Shown: positions 8,821 to 17,321 of the stretch, piece by piece
How positions within the stretch are numbered: the first letter of the stretch is position 1
Layout: the number at the start of each line of letters is the position of its first letter
Assembly (NCBI GenBank): GCA_019347575.1
Contig: JAHWKY010000037.1
Coordinates: forward strand, 1 to 40,642
Reading direction: 5' to 3'
Length of the DNA: 40,642 bases
Source of the DNA: Actinomycetota bacterium
Lineage (GTDB): Bacteria > Actinomycetota > Nitriliruptoria > Nitriliruptorales > Nitriliruptoraceae
Notes under the pieces: model-generated
Database searches by the model: none
Seen by the model: the letters and a program-made list of their open reading frames with translations, nothing else
What the model was told of the DNA's origin: nothing
Translations under genes and position numbers: made by a program

Positions 8821-9261
8821 TCAGAACGTGGCGCTGTCGCCGCAGGCGCAGGTGCCGGAGGCGTTGGGGTTCTCGATCGCGAACCCGGAGGCCTCGAGCG
8901 TCTCCTTCCAGTCGATGACGCTGCCCTGGATGTAGGGCGAGCTCATCTTGTCGACGCGGATGGTCACGCCGTGGTGGCTCTCGACCACGTCGCCGTCGAG
9001 CTGACGGTCGTCGAAGAAGAGGGCGTAGCGGAAGCCGGCGCAGCCGCCCGCCTGCACGGCGACGCGCAGCGCGACCTCGGAGGCGTCGGGTTCGTCGGCG
9101 AGGAAGCCGCTGACCTTCTCGGCCGCCTTCTCGGTGAGGGTGATGACCGACGTCGACTCTGCCGCGGTGTCAGCGGGGGTCGGGGCGAGGGCCTCGGCCT
9201 GCGTGGGTGGGGTCACAGCTTCACTCCTGCGGTCTCGTGCATCGGTCTGTACGGCTGACAT
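8821..9261 (-). CDS. erpA: A-type iron-sulfur carrier (ErpA/IscA/HesB family)
   Basis: A protein of 146 residues that should receive a nascent Fe-S cluster and insert it into target enzymes. The conserved domain starts near residue 40 (ITLTEKAAEKV). The first ligand Cys is in AGGCAGFRYALFFDD and the last two are in GTCACGDSATF, matching the family's C-terminal CxC. The first 40 residues are a poorly conserved, Ala/Thr-rich extension not found in the about 110-residue relatives. The ATG at 9261 lies in a duplicated TGACATGT sequence. Likely clients in this window are MoaA, NadA and LipA, all of which use [4Fe-4S] clusters; this is inference. Confidence 0.92.
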   Translation of the reverse strand: MSAVQTDARDRRSEAVTPPTQAEALAPTPADTAAESTSVITLTEKAAEKVSGFLADEPDASEVALRVAVQAGGCAGFRYALFFDDRQLDGDVVESHHGVTIRVDKMSSPYIQGSVIDWKETLEASGFAIENPNASGTCACGDSATF

Positions 9262-9312
9262 GTTCTGACATGTACCCGGGGGCTCAACCGTCGACGCCCC
9301 GTGAACAAGGTG

Positions 9313-9318
9313 AGTGTA
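9313..9318 (-). promoter_or_regulatory. Candidate -10 box for erpA
   Basis: On the minus strand TACACT stands 51 bases before the erpA ATG, a close match to the general TANNNT box. No clear -35 box was seen. Confidence 0.35.
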
Positions 9319-9337
9319 CCGGAGCGTGTTCCGCCTC

Positions 9338-10429
9338 TCACGAGCCTCGCCCGGCCACCCGTTCCGCGAGCCTCTCGGCGGCCGCGGCGACCTCCGCAGC
9401 GGGATCGTCACCTGGCCCTCCCGGAGCCGACCGCTCGAGGTCGCTGATCCACGACGGGGCGTCATCGCCCCGCCCGACGACGACGTAGACCCGCGCCCCG
9501 GCCTCCTCAGCGCGCTTGCGCACCTCGTCGAGGACCTTGCCCTCGCCGGTCGTGGCGTCGAGACGGCCCTCGCCGGTGACGATCGCCTCTGCGCCCTCGA
9601 GCCGCGCCGACAGCTCCACCAGGTCCGCGACGCGCGCAGCGCCCGACACGAGTTCGCCGCCGAGGCCGACTGCGAGTCCGTAGGCGAGACCACCCGCGGC
9701 CCCCGTCCCCGGCGCCTCGCGCAGGGATGGATCGGCGCCGAGGTCGCGTTCGGCCACGTCGGCCCAGCGCCGCAAGCCGCGCGCCAGTCCGGGGATTTCG
9801 TCAGGCAAAGCTCCCTTCTGTGGCGCGAACACCTCGGCGGCGCGGCTCAGCGGTGTCGTGACGTCCGACCACAGCTCGACAGGGAGGTCCTTCCACGCAG
9901 CATCCAGCGACCCGCGCTCGGTGGTCGCGAGCTCGGTGAGGTGGCGGCCGCCGACCTTGAGTCCGTTGCCGTCCTCGCGCAGCGGCCGCAGTCCCAGCGC
10001 CGTCAGCGCCCCGACCCCCCCGTCGACTGTCGCGGAGCCGCCCAACCCGACAACGATCCTCGACGCACCCTGCTGACGCGCGGCCTCGAGCAACTGACCC
10101 ACGCCGTAGGTCGTCGCGCGGGAGGGATCGCGCTGGTCCTCGGGTACGAGAGCCAGCCCGCAGGCCTGTGCCGACTCGAGGAGCGCCGTGCCGTCGTCGA
10201 GCAGTCGCCATCGGGCCGTGACGGGGGTCGTGAGAGGTCCAGCCACCTCCGATTGGTGGATCTCACCGTCCACCAGGACATCGAGGAGGCCCTCTCCCCC
10301 GTCCGAGAGCGCCATCGTGACGACCTCGTCGTCGGGACGAGCGCGGAGCCAGCCGTCGGTCATCGCGGCTCCTGCCTGCCGAGCGGTGAGCGTCCCTCCG
10401 AACGAGTCGGGAGCGATCACGACGCGCAC
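9338..10429 (-). CDS. Glycerate kinase (GarK/GlxK family)
   Basis: A protein of 363 residues that phosphorylates D-glycerate with ATP, feeding 2-phosphoglycerate or 3-phosphoglycerate to central metabolism. It starts RVVIAPDSFGGTLTA, where the family normally has APDSFKGS, and continues with LSDGGEG. The core GLGGSATVDGGVGAL, the PGTGAAGGLAYGL stretch and VTGEGRLDATTGEGK are all family landmarks. The length is near the usual 370-380. GTG at 10429 follows AGGAGC. The Lys of APDSFKGS is Gly here, a small departure that need not abolish activity. It is divergent from nadA, sharing a 156-bp control region. Confidence 0.9.
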   Translation of the reverse strand: MRVVIAPDSFGGTLTARQAGAAMTDGWLRARPDDEVVTMALSDGGEGLLDVLVDGEIHQSEVAGPLTTPVTARWRLLDDGTALLESAQACGLALVPEDQRDPSRATTYGVGQLLEAARQQGASRIVVGLGGSATVDGGVGALTALGLRPLREDGNGLKVGGRHLTELATTERGSLDAAWKDLPVELWSDVTTPLSRAAEVFAPQKGALPDEIPGLARGLRRWADVAERDLGADPSLREAPGTGAAGGLAYGLAVGLGGELVSGAARVADLVELSARLEGAEAIVTGEGRLDATTGEGKVLDEVRKRAEEAGARVYVVVGRGDDAPSWISDLERSAPGGPGDDPAAEVAAAAERLAERVAGRGS

Positions 10430-10462
10430 GGGAGCTCCTGAGAGGGCGGGACCGGAAGTGCC

Positions 10463-10509
10463 AGCCTACCGATGGGTCTGGTACGCTGACGTTCTTGTCG
10501 AGATGACAA
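10463..10509. promoter_or_regulatory. Divergent promoters and operator-like inverted repeat between glycerate kinase and nadA
   Basis: A plus-strand box TACGCT (10482-10487) faces nadA, and a minus-strand TAGGCT (10468-10463) faces the kinase. Directly downstream of the nadA box is the inverted repeat TTGTC-GAGAT-GACAA (10495-10509), which would overlap the nadA transcription start. That placement is what one expects of a repressor site. NAD-synthesis genes are often controlled by NrtR, NiaR or NadQ-type repressors, but I cannot match this site to one of them. Confidence 0.45.
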
Positions 10510-10585
10510 TAACTGGTTCTCGATCACTCCGTCCCAGTCGCTCGAAGGTGGGTCCGCCAGGCTCGGACCTCGGATCGGTACCCCG

Positions 10586-11806
10586 ATGACGACCGCACCG
10601 ACACCCGCGATCGAACAGCCGACCGCGCTCACGCCGACCATCCCGCCGGAGTCACCCCTGCTACTGCTCGGCCGCCGCAGCGACCCGGCGAGCGAGCGAG
10701 GCGTGCTCTGCCCCGGCGACCTGCCCTCCCCGTCGGACCCCGGTCTGGTCGATCGGGCGACCCGGGCGCGGACGCTCCTCGGTGATCGCGTGGCGGTGCT
10801 CGGGCACCACTACCAGCGGGACGAGGTCATCCGGTTCGCTGATTCGCGCGGTGATTCCTTCGCACTCGCGCGCTTCGCCGCCGAGGCGGATGCCCCCTAC
10901 ATCATCTTCTGCGGTGTGCACTTCATGGCCGAGTCGGCATCCATCCTCGCCCGCGACGACCAGACCGTCATCCTCCCGGACCTGGCGGCTGGTTGCTCGA
11001 TGGCGGACATGGCCGAGAGCCACCAGGTCGTCGACGCCTGGGAGCGGCTCCTCCGGGCCGGCGTGGCGGACCGGACCGTGCCGCTGACCTACATGAACTC
11101 GACCGCGGCCATCAAGGCCTTCACCGGCGAGCACGGCGGCGCCGTCTGCACCTCGTCCAACGCCGCCCGGGCGATGACCTGGGCGTTCGACGAGGCCGGG
11201 CCGGACGGCAAGGTGCTGTTCCTGCCCGATCAGCACCTGGGCCGCAACACCGCCGTCCTGGGCCTGGGACTCGACCTCGACGACTGCGTCGTCTACGACC
11301 CCTGGAAGTCCGACGGCGGCCTGACCGACGACGAGGTCCGCCGCGCACGGGTGATCCTGTGGAAGGGCCACTGCTCGGTCCACCAGCGCTTCGTGCCGCA
11401 CATGGTCCACGCGGTGCGCGAGCGCGTGCCCGGGGTCGAGGTCCTCGCCCACCCCGAGTGCCGTCATGACGTGGTGCTCCAAGCGGATCGCGTCGGCTCG
11501 ACCAGCCAGATCATGCGGTGGGTCGAGGCCGCCCCGCCTGGCGCCCGGATCGCCATCGCGACCGAGCTGAACCTCGTTCGGCGCATCGCCGAGGAGCACC
11601 CCGACAAGGACGTCGTGTTCCTCGACGACACCGTCTGCTTCTGCGCCACGATGAACCGCATCGACCTGCCGCACCTCACGTGGGCGATGGAGGAGCTCCT
11701 CGCCGGGAACGTCGTCAACGAGGTCCGCGTCGACGAGGACACCCGCAAGTGGTCGGGCGTCGCGCTCGAGCGGATGCTCGCCCTCCCGGGCGACGGTGCT
11801 CGTTAG
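10586..11806 (+). CDS. nadA: Quinolinate synthase
   Basis: A [4Fe-4S] enzyme of 406 residues that condenses iminoaspartate with dihydroxyacetone phosphate to quinolinate, the precursor of NAD. Family landmarks are VLGHHYQRDEVIRFAD, FCGVHFMAESASIL, LPDLAAGCSMADMA, TSSNA, FLPDQHLGRNTA, WKGHCSVHQRF, AHPEC and the late VCFCATMNRI. The cluster ligands are normally in the GCSMA, GxCxxH/HPEC and final CxxM regions, all of which are present. The first 60 residues are a variable extension. nadB and nadC, often next to nadA, are not here. The inverted repeat upstream suggests control by NAD supply. Confidence 0.95.
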   Translation: MTTAPTPAIEQPTALTPTIPPESPLLLLGRRSDPASERGVLCPGDLPSPSDPGLVDRATRARTLLGDRVAVLGHHYQRDEVIRFADSRGDSFALARFAAEADAPYIIFCGVHFMAESASILARDDQTVILPDLAAGCSMADMAESHQVVDAWERLLRAGVADRTVPLTYMNSTAAIKAFTGEHGGAVCTSSNAARAMTWAFDEAGPDGKVLFLPDQHLGRNTAVLGLGLDLDDCVVYDPWKSDGGLTDDEVRRARVILWKGHCSVHQRFVPHMVHAVRERVPGVEVLAHPECRHDVVLQADRVGSTSQIMRWVEAAPPGARIAIATELNLVRRIAEEHPDKDVVFLDDTVCFCATMNRIDLPHLTWAMEELLAGNVVNEVRVDEDTRKWSGVALERMLALPGDGAR

Positions 11807-11862
11807 GGCGGTCACCCGGCGTGCGAACGTGTCCGTCGGCCGTGGGTGATCGATCCCATCGG

Positions 11863-11868
11863 TAGCGT
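11863..11868 (+). promoter_or_regulatory. -10 box that fixes the lipid kinase start
   Basis: TAGCGT lies 28 bases before GTG 11897. A longer frame from GTG 11846 would begin upstream of this promoter, so the shorter form is preferred. Confidence 0.4.
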
Positions 11869-11896
11869 CACCGGGACTCCGACGAGGGGACCGTCC

Positions 11897-12787
11897 GTGG
11901 ATGCCGCGCTCGCGGTCGTCAACCCGGAGGCCGGGGGCTACGACGAGGACGAGATCGATGCGATCGTCGCGGCGCTACGAGACGTCGGCGAGGTGGAGTT
12001 GGTCCACACGACCTCGCCCCGCGAACTCGAACGTGCGCTTGAAGGGCTCGATGGACGACGGCTCGTGATCGCCGGCGGAGACGGCAGCCTCCACGCGGCA
12101 GCAGCGGCGCTCGACCGCCTCGCTCTGCTCGACTCGACTTCGGTGGCCGTCATCCCTCTCGGAACCGGCAACGACTTCGCCGGAGGGTTGGGCCTCGCGT
12201 CGGGGCTCGATGCGGCGGAGGCACTCGCGCAGGGCGTCGAGGAGCGCACCTTCGACCTCGTCCGGACCGACGATGCGATCGTCGTGAACGCGGCGCACGC
12301 CGGCATCGGGGCCGTGGCCGCCGAGAAGGCGACAACGCTGAAGCAGGTCCTCGGCGACGCGGCCTACAAGGCCGGGGCGCTGATCGCCGGAGTGGGCGCC
12401 GGCCCCTGGCGGCTCACCGTCACGGTCGACGACCGAGAACTGTGGCCCGAAGAGGGTGACGCCGCCGTGCTCGTCGCCATCGCCAACGGCTCGAGCGTCG
12501 GGGGTGGGACGGCGCTGCTGCCGCATGCCCGCCCCGATGACGGTGAGCTCGACGTGCTCGTCAGCACGGCGACGTCGCCAGGGGAGCGGACCGGTCTCGG
12601 AGTGGCGCTGCTGCGGTCCGAGCACGACGAGCGGCCGGATGTCGCCACGGCCCGTGGTCACGCGGTCGTCGTCGAAGGCGAGGCGATCCCTTGGAACCTC
12701 GACGGCGAGCTCCCGGGTGAGAGCACCCGACGCCGCTTCACGATCGAACCCGCAGCGCTGCGCCTGCTCGTGCCGCGCGGCGGTTGA
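11897..12787 (+). CDS. Diacylglycerol kinase-like lipid kinase (DagK/YegS family)
   Basis: A protein of 296 residues with the lipid-kinase catalytic fold. It starts with AVVNPEAGG, then the nucleotide-binding VIAGGDGSLHAAA, the VIPLGTGNDFAGGLG loop that defines the family, and a C-terminal beta-sandwich region containing ANGSSVGGG. It should use ATP to phosphorylate a membrane lipid such as diacylglycerol, recycling it to phosphatidic acid; the exact substrate is unproven. The GTG at 11897 has GAGGGGA seven bases upstream and follows a -10 box. No transmembrane helix is present, so it would act at the inner membrane surface from the cytosol. Its stop is one base from the stop of convergent gcvT. 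Confidence 0.88.
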   Translation: MDAALAVVNPEAGGYDEDEIDAIVAALRDVGEVELVHTTSPRELERALEGLDGRRLVIAGGDGSLHAAAAALDRLALLDSTSVAVIPLGTGNDFAGGLGLASGLDAAEALAQGVEERTFDLVRTDDAIVVNAAHAGIGAVAAEKATTLKQVLGDAAYKAGALIAGVGAGPWRLTVTVDDRELWPEEGDAAVLVAIANGSSVGGGTALLPHARPDDGELDVLVSTATSPGERTGLGVALLRSEHDERPDVATARGHAVVVEGEAIPWNLDGELPGESTRRRFTIEPAALRLLVPRGG

Positions 12788-12788
12788 G

Positions 12789-13883
12789 TCAGCCGCGAGG
12801 ATCGCGGTCCACGAACGGAGGGCGCAGCACCTCGAACTCTCTGTGCTTGCCGCGGATGTCCACCGTGACGCGATCACCTGCCGCCACGGGGTGGGCGAGG
12901 TACGCGAGCCCGATGCCGGTCCGCAACGTCGGCGAGTAGCTCCCTGACGTCACGGTGCCCACGTCCTCCCCGTCCTTCAGGACCGTCATACCAGGTCTGG
13001 GGATGCCGCGCTCGACCGCGCGGATGCCCAGCAACCGGCGCGACACCCCCGCCTCGTACGCGACCTTCAACGCGTCGCGGCCGCGGAACTGACCACGCTC
13101 GAGATCCACCGCCCACGACAGTCGCGCCTCGAACGGATCGGTGTCGGGTCCGAGATCGTTGCCGTGCAGGGGGTAGCCCATCTCGAGGCGCAGGGTGTCG
13201 CGCGCCCCGAGGCCGCAGGGCGTGACCCCGTGATGCAGCAGCTGGTCGAACACCTCCAGGGCGCGGGAGTTGGGCAGGATCAGCTCGCTGCCGACCTCCC
13301 CGGTGTACCCGGTTCGGCACAGCAGAGCCTCCTCGCGGTCGAGGTCGATGGTCGCGACCGACGTCCAGGCCTGCGAGGCGACGTCGGCGCCCGTGACCGT
13401 TCCGAGCACGTCGAGGGCGCGTGGCCCCTGGACGGCGAGGATCGTGCACTGCAGCGAACGGTCGTCCACCTCCGCGCCGTGTCCGGACGCGGCCTCGATG
13501 AGCGCCGCTCCGACCTCGGCGGTGTTCGCGGCGTTGGGGATGAGCAGGTAGCGATCGGACTCGAGGCGGTACACGATGAGGTCATCAACGATGCCGCCGT
13601 GCTCATCGCAGCAGAGGCAGTACTGAGAGCGGCCGACATCGAGTTGCGTGACGTCCTTGGTTACCGTCGCGGCGACGGCGTCGCCGGCACCCGGCCCGAC
13701 CACGTAGATGCTGCCGAGGTGGCTCACGTCGAACACGCCGACGTCCCGGCGGACGGCCTCGTGCTCACTGAGGGTGCCTTGGTACTCGAGCGGCATGGCC
13801 CATCCAGCGAACGGCATGATCCTGGCGCCGAGCTCCGCGTGGCGGACGTAGAGCGCGGTCCGTGTCAGGCCTTCGACGTGCAA
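12789..13883 (-). CDS. gcvT: Glycine cleavage T-protein (aminomethyltransferase)
   Basis: A folate enzyme of 364 residues that takes the methylamine group from the lipoyl arm of GcvH, giving methylene-tetrahydrofolate and ammonia. It opens with RTALYVRHAELGARIMPFAGWAMP, interrupted only in my quoting, and shows DVSHLGSIYV, CRTGYTGEVGSELI (family CxRTGYTGE) and GLGARDTLRLEMGYPLHG. The TTG at 13883 is chosen because GGTGAGGAG lies six bases ahead and the family sequence begins immediately after. gcvH and gcvP are absent from the window. It is divergent from the lipoyl-bearing lpd gene, with promoters facing both ways between them. Confidence 0.93.
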   Translation of the reverse strand: MHVEGLTRTALYVRHAELGARIMPFAGWAMPLEYQGTLSEHEAVRRDVGVFDVSHLGSIYVVGPGAGDAVAATVTKDVTQLDVGRSQYCLCCDEHGGIVDDLIVYRLESDRYLLIPNAANTAEVGAALIEAASGHGAEVDDRSLQCTILAVQGPRALDVLGTVTGADVASQAWTSVATIDLDREEALLCRTGYTGEVGSELILPNSRALEVFDQLLHHGVTPCGLGARDTLRLEMGYPLHGNDLGPDTDPFEARLSWAVDLERGQFRGRDALKVAYEAGVSRRLLGIRAVERGIPRPGMTVLKDGEDVGTVTSGSYSPTLRTGIGLAYLAHPVAAGDRVTVDIRGKHREFEVLRPPFVDRDPRG

Positions 13884-13917
13884 GTGCAGCTCCTCACCTG
13901 TCGCCTCCGTCCGACCG

Positions 13918-13957
13918 ACGCTACCCCAGGGAGCCGGGTCGGGTCCTCGGCTAACGT
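13918..13957. promoter_or_regulatory. Divergent promoter region of gcvT and lpd
   Basis: The minus-strand box TAGCGT (13923-13918) stands 34 bases before the gcvT start. The plus-strand box TAACGT (13952-13957) stands 31 bases before the lpd GTG. No operator is obvious, and no glycine-riboswitch-like leader would fit in the short distance to gcvT. Confidence 0.4.
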
Positions 13958-13988
13958 CGATGGCCCGTCGCGCACCCAGGAGGTCGGT

Positions 13989-14335
13989 GTGGCCGAAGAG
14001 GTCAAGCTGCCCGAACTCGGAGAGTCGGTCACCGAGGCGATCGTCACGGCCTGGCTGGTCGAGGTCGGCGACACCGTCGAGGTCGACCAGCCCCTGTTCG
14101 AGATCTCCACCGACAAGGTCGACACCGAGGTCCCCTCCCCCGTCGCCGGCACCCTGCTCGAACGCAAGGCCGAGGTCGACGACACCATCGAGCCTGGCCA
14201 GGTCATCGCCATCATCGGCGAAGGGGACGAGGAGGCCCCCACCGAAGAGGAGCCCGACACCGAAGAGGAACCCGAAGCCGAAGAGGAACCCGAAGCCGAG
14301 CAGGAACCCGAAGCCGAGCAGGAACCCGAGGCCGA
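13989..14335 (+). repeat. 347-bp direct repeat, copy 1 (lipoyl domain of lpd)
   Basis: This block starts at the first base of the lpd start codon and covers the lipoyl domain and the first part of the acidic linker. It is identical to 15796-16142 except for one base (A at 14241, G at 16048; Thr to Ala). Upstream sequences of the two genes differ completely, so the identity begins exactly at the start codon. Confidence 0.95.
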
Positions 14336-15782
14336 GGAGCAACCCCAGGCCGAAGACGAACCCGAGGCCCAGGCGGAGGCGACCGAGGAGGCCGGTGACG
14401 GGGACACCTACGACGTGCTGATCCTGGGCGCCGGTACCGGTGGGTACTCGTGCGCGCTCCGGGCCGCCCAGCTCGATCTGACGGTCGCGTTGGTCGACCG
14501 GGACAAGGTCGGCGGTACGTGCCTGCACCGCGGGTGCATCCCGACCAAGGCGCTGTTGCAGTCCGCCGAGATCGCCGAGCACGCACAGGATGCGGGCGAG
14601 TTCGGCGTCAAGGTCGACTACCTCGGCATCGAGGTCGCCAAGGTCAACGAGCACAAGCAGTCGGTCGTCGACAAGATGCACAAGGGCCTGCAGGGCGCCC
14701 TCAGCGCCAGGGGCGTCGAGACCATCCACGGCACCGGCCGGCTGACCGCCAAGGACACCATCGAGGTCGAGACGGAGGACGGCACCCGCACCCTCACGGG
14801 CCGCAACGTCGTCATCGCGACCGGTTCGAAGCCCCGCGAGATGCCCTTCGCCCCCTTCGACGGCGAGCGCATCATCAGCTCGGACCATGCGCTCGAACTG
14901 GAGGAGATCCCCGGTTCGGTGCTCATCCTCGGCGCCGGCGCCATCGGGATGGAGTTCGCCAGCGCGTGGCACGCCTTCGGCGCCGAGGTCACCGTCGTGG
15001 AGCTCGAGGACCGGCTCCTGCCGCTCGAGGACCCGGATGTCTCGAAGGAGATCGGCCGTCAGTTCCGCAAGGCCGGTATCAGCGCCCTGACGGCGGCCAA
15101 GATGACCGCGGTCGAGACGACCGACACCGGCATCAAGGCGACGGTCGAGACCAGCAAGGGTGAGGAGACGCTCGAGGCCGACCTGCTCCTCGTCGCGGTC
15201 GGCCGCGCGCCTGTGACCGAAGGCAGCGGCATCGACGAGGTCGGGATCGAGACCGACCGGGGCTTCGTCGTCGTCGATGGATACGGCCGCACCAACCTCG
15301 ATGGCATCTGGGCGCTCGGCGACGTGATCCCCACGCTGATGCTCGCCCACGCCTCGTTCGCCGAGGGCTTCCTCGTCGCCGACCAACTCGGCGGCCTCGA
15401 CGTCCTGCCGATCGACTACAAGGGCGTGCCCCGCGTCACCTACTGCCACCCGGAGGTCGCCTCGGTCGGCCTCACCGAGCCAGAGGCAGAGGAAGCGGGG
15501 CACGACGTCGAGGTCGAGAAGTACCCCTTCCAGGCGCTCGGTCGTGCCGCGATGATGAAGGCGTCGGGGATGATCAAGATCGTGGCCGCAAAGGACGGTC
15601 CGGTCCTGGGCGTGCACATCGTCGGCCCACGTGCCACCGACCTCATCAGCGAGGCCGAGCTCATCTACAACTGGGAAGCGCTACCGATCGACGTCGCTCG
15701 CTTCATCCATCCGCACCCATCGCTCGGCGAGGCCATGGGCGAGGCACACCTCGCCCTGGCTGGCCGAGCGCTCCACGGCTAG
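13989..15782 (+). CDS. lpd: Dihydrolipoamide dehydrogenase with N-terminal lipoyl domain
   Basis: A flavoenzyme (E3) of 597 residues that reoxidises dihydrolipoyl groups with NAD. Residues 1-78 are a lipoyl domain, with the acceptor Lys43 in STDKVDTE. Residues 80-138 are an acidic linker of EPEAE-type repeats. The E3 core follows: FAD motif GAGTGGYS, redox pair Cys178/Cys183 in GGTCLHRGCIPTK, NAD motif GAGAIGMEFASAW, the second FAD motif IWALGDV, and the catalytic HPHPSLGEAMGE. Most E3 enzymes (about 470 residues) lack the lipoyl domain, though some bacterial ones have it. AGGAGG before the GTG fixes the start. Only 13 bp separate it from E2, so the two form an operon. Confidence 0.93.
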   Translation: MAEEVKLPELGESVTEAIVTAWLVEVGDTVEVDQPLFEISTDKVDTEVPSPVAGTLLERKAEVDDTIEPGQVIAIIGEGDEEAPTEEEPDTEEEPEAEEEPEAEQEPEAEQEPEAEEQPQAEDEPEAQAEATEEAGDGDTYDVLILGAGTGGYSCALRAAQLDLTVALVDRDKVGGTCLHRGCIPTKALLQSAEIAEHAQDAGEFGVKVDYLGIEVAKVNEHKQSVVDKMHKGLQGALSARGVETIHGTGRLTAKDTIEVETEDGTRTLTGRNVVIATGSKPREMPFAPFDGERIISSDHALELEEIPGSVLILGAGAIGMEFASAWHAFGAEVTVVELEDRLLPLEDPDVSKEIGRQFRKAGISALTAAKMTAVETTDTGIKATVETSKGEETLEADLLLVAVGRAPVTEGSGIDEVGIETDRGFVVVDGYGRTNLDGIWALGDVIPTLMLAHASFAEGFLVADQLGGLDVLPIDYKGVPRVTYCHPEVASVGLTEPEAEEAGHDVEVEKYPFQALGRAAMMKASGMIKIVAAKDGPVLGVHIVGPRATDLISEAELIYNWEALPIDVARFIHPHPSLGEAMGEAHLALAGRALHG

Positions 15783-15795
15783 AAGGGGACCTAAC

Positions 15796-16142
15796 GTGGC
15801 CGAAGAGGTCAAGCTGCCCGAACTCGGAGAGTCGGTCACCGAGGCGATCGTCACGGCCTGGCTGGTCGAGGTCGGCGACACCGTCGAGGTCGACCAGCCC
15901 CTGTTCGAGATCTCCACCGACAAGGTCGACACCGAGGTCCCCTCCCCCGTCGCCGGCACCCTGCTCGAACGCAAGGCCGAGGTCGACGACACCATCGAGC
16001 CTGGCCAGGTCATCGCCATCATCGGCGAAGGGGACGAGGAGGCCCCCGCCGAAGAGGAGCCCGACACCGAAGAGGAACCCGAAGCCGAAGAGGAACCCGA
16101 AGCCGAGCAGGAACCCGAAGCCGAGCAGGAACCCGAGGCCGA
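15796..16142 (+). repeat. 347-bp direct repeat, copy 2 (lipoyl domain of E2)
   Basis: The partner of 13989-14335, with one mismatch. It too begins at the GTG start codon. After 16142 the acidic linkers of the two genes diverge in sequence and length. Confidence 0.95.
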
Positions 16143-17265
16143 AGAGGAGGCTGAACCCGAAGCGGGGCCGAAGGCCGAGGCGGAAGAGGAACCCGAGCCC
16201 GAAGAGGAGCCGGAGGCCGAGCCGGGAGAGGAACCCGAGCCCGAAGAGGAGCCGAAGGCCGAGGCCGAAGAGGAACCCGAACCCGAGCCAGCTCGCCGTC
16301 CCCGCGCGGACGCCGCCAGCCAGGAGGTCTCGGTCTCCGGCGAAGGCGCCCTCGCCTCACCGCTGGTGCGCAAGATGCTGCGCGAGGCGGGCATGTCGCC
16401 CGATCAGGTCCAGGGCAGCGGCGAGGGTGGACGCATCACGCGCGCCGACGCCGAGGCAGCGGTCGCGTCGGGAGGCGCCCCGCGCCCAGCAGCCGCGGCC
16501 GCACCGACACCGCGCCCCGACGCCTCCCCGACCCAGATCGACTTCGGCGACGACCGGGTCAAGACCATCGAGCTGACCCGCATCCGCAAGAGCATCGCCA
16601 AGCACATGCTCGAGTCGATGCAGACCACGGCGCAGCTCACGACCGCGGTCGAAGCGGACATGAGCCGCATCATGCACCTGCGGGGCGCCGCCAAGGGCCG
16701 GTTCAAGCAGCGGGAGGGCATCTCGCTGTCGCCCCTGCCGTTCGTCGCGCGAGCGGTCTGCCTGACCATCCCGCGCCACCCGATCGTCAACGGCCGCATC
16801 GACACCGACGAGGGCACCGCCACCTACCACGACTACGTCAACCTCGGCATCGCGGTCGACACCGAACGCGGGCTGTTGGTGCCGAACATCAAGGACGCGC
16901 AGGACCTGAGCGTCACCGAGCTCGCGCACGCCATCGTCGATCTAGCCGAGCGCACGCGCGGCAAGGGACTGCAACCCGATGACATCGCCGGCGGCACGTT
17001 CACGATCACCTCGACGGGCTCGCGCGGGGCGTTGTGGGACACCCCGATCCTCAACCCGCCCGAGGTCGCGATCCTCGGCGCCGCCGTCATCGAGAAGCGG
17101 CCCGTCGTCATCGAGTCGGAGCTGGGCGACGCGATCGCGATCCGGCAGATGAGCTACCTGGCTCTCACCTACGACCACCGCCTCGTCGACGGCGCTGACG
17201 CAGCCCGGTTCCTGACTGACCTCAAGTGGGTCCTCGAGAACCACGACTTCTCCGACGAGGTCTGA
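15796..17265 (+). CDS. sucB: Dihydrolipoamide acyltransferase E2 of a 2-oxo acid dehydrogenase complex
   Basis: A core enzyme of 489 residues that moves acyl groups from its lipoyl arm to CoA. Residues 1-78 are the lipoyl domain (Lys43). Residues 79-170 are an unusually long acidic linker of EPEAE/EPEPEE units. The subunit-binding domain spans about 184-222 (ASPLVRKMLREAG, GEGGRITRADAEAA). An Ala/Pro linker follows, and the catalytic domain runs from about 250 to the end, with active-site His461 and Asp465 in YDHRLVDGADAAR. The sequence fits the succinyltransferase (SucB) group of actinobacteria best, but a pyruvate or branched-chain substrate is possible. No E1 gene is present here. The GTG start has AAGGGGA upstream. 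Confidence 0.88.
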   Translation: MAEEVKLPELGESVTEAIVTAWLVEVGDTVEVDQPLFEISTDKVDTEVPSPVAGTLLERKAEVDDTIEPGQVIAIIGEGDEEAPAEEEPDTEEEPEAEEEPEAEQEPEAEQEPEAEEEAEPEAGPKAEAEEEPEPEEEPEAEPGEEPEPEEEPKAEAEEEPEPEPARRPRADAASQEVSVSGEGALASPLVRKMLREAGMSPDQVQGSGEGGRITRADAEAAVASGGAPRPAAAAAPTPRPDASPTQIDFGDDRVKTIELTRIRKSIAKHMLESMQTTAQLTTAVEADMSRIMHLRGAAKGRFKQREGISLSPLPFVARAVCLTIPRHPIVNGRIDTDEGTATYHDYVNLGIAVDTERGLLVPNIKDAQDLSVTELAHAIVDLAERTRGKGLQPDDIAGGTFTITSTGSRGALWDTPILNPPEVAILGAAVIEKRPVVIESELGDAIAIRQMSYLALTYDHRLVDGADAARFLTDLKWVLENHDFSDEV

Positions 17266-17269
17266 CCCT

Positions 17270-17321
17270 CGATCGTGACTGCACTTCGTCCACTCGACCG
17301 GACCAAGTCACCTCACGATCG
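17270..17321. terminator. Possible hairpin after the E2 gene
   Basis: CGATCGTGA and TCACGATCG are perfect nine-base complements separated by 34 bases, starting five bases after the E2 stop. The large loop makes it a weak terminator candidate; a binding site is the alternative. Confidence 0.3.

Noticed and set aside
12789-15617. A 942-codon minus-strand frame running from gcvT across the whole lpd gene
   Set aside because: Only the part to 13883 is GcvT. The rest is antisense to lpd, a common artefact in high-GC genes. The lpd reading is unmistakable.
15681-16394. Minus-strand Ser/Gly-rich frames opposite the acidic linkers
   Set aside because: They are the complement of EPEAE repeats. Low-complexity composition and lack of start signals show that they are not genes.
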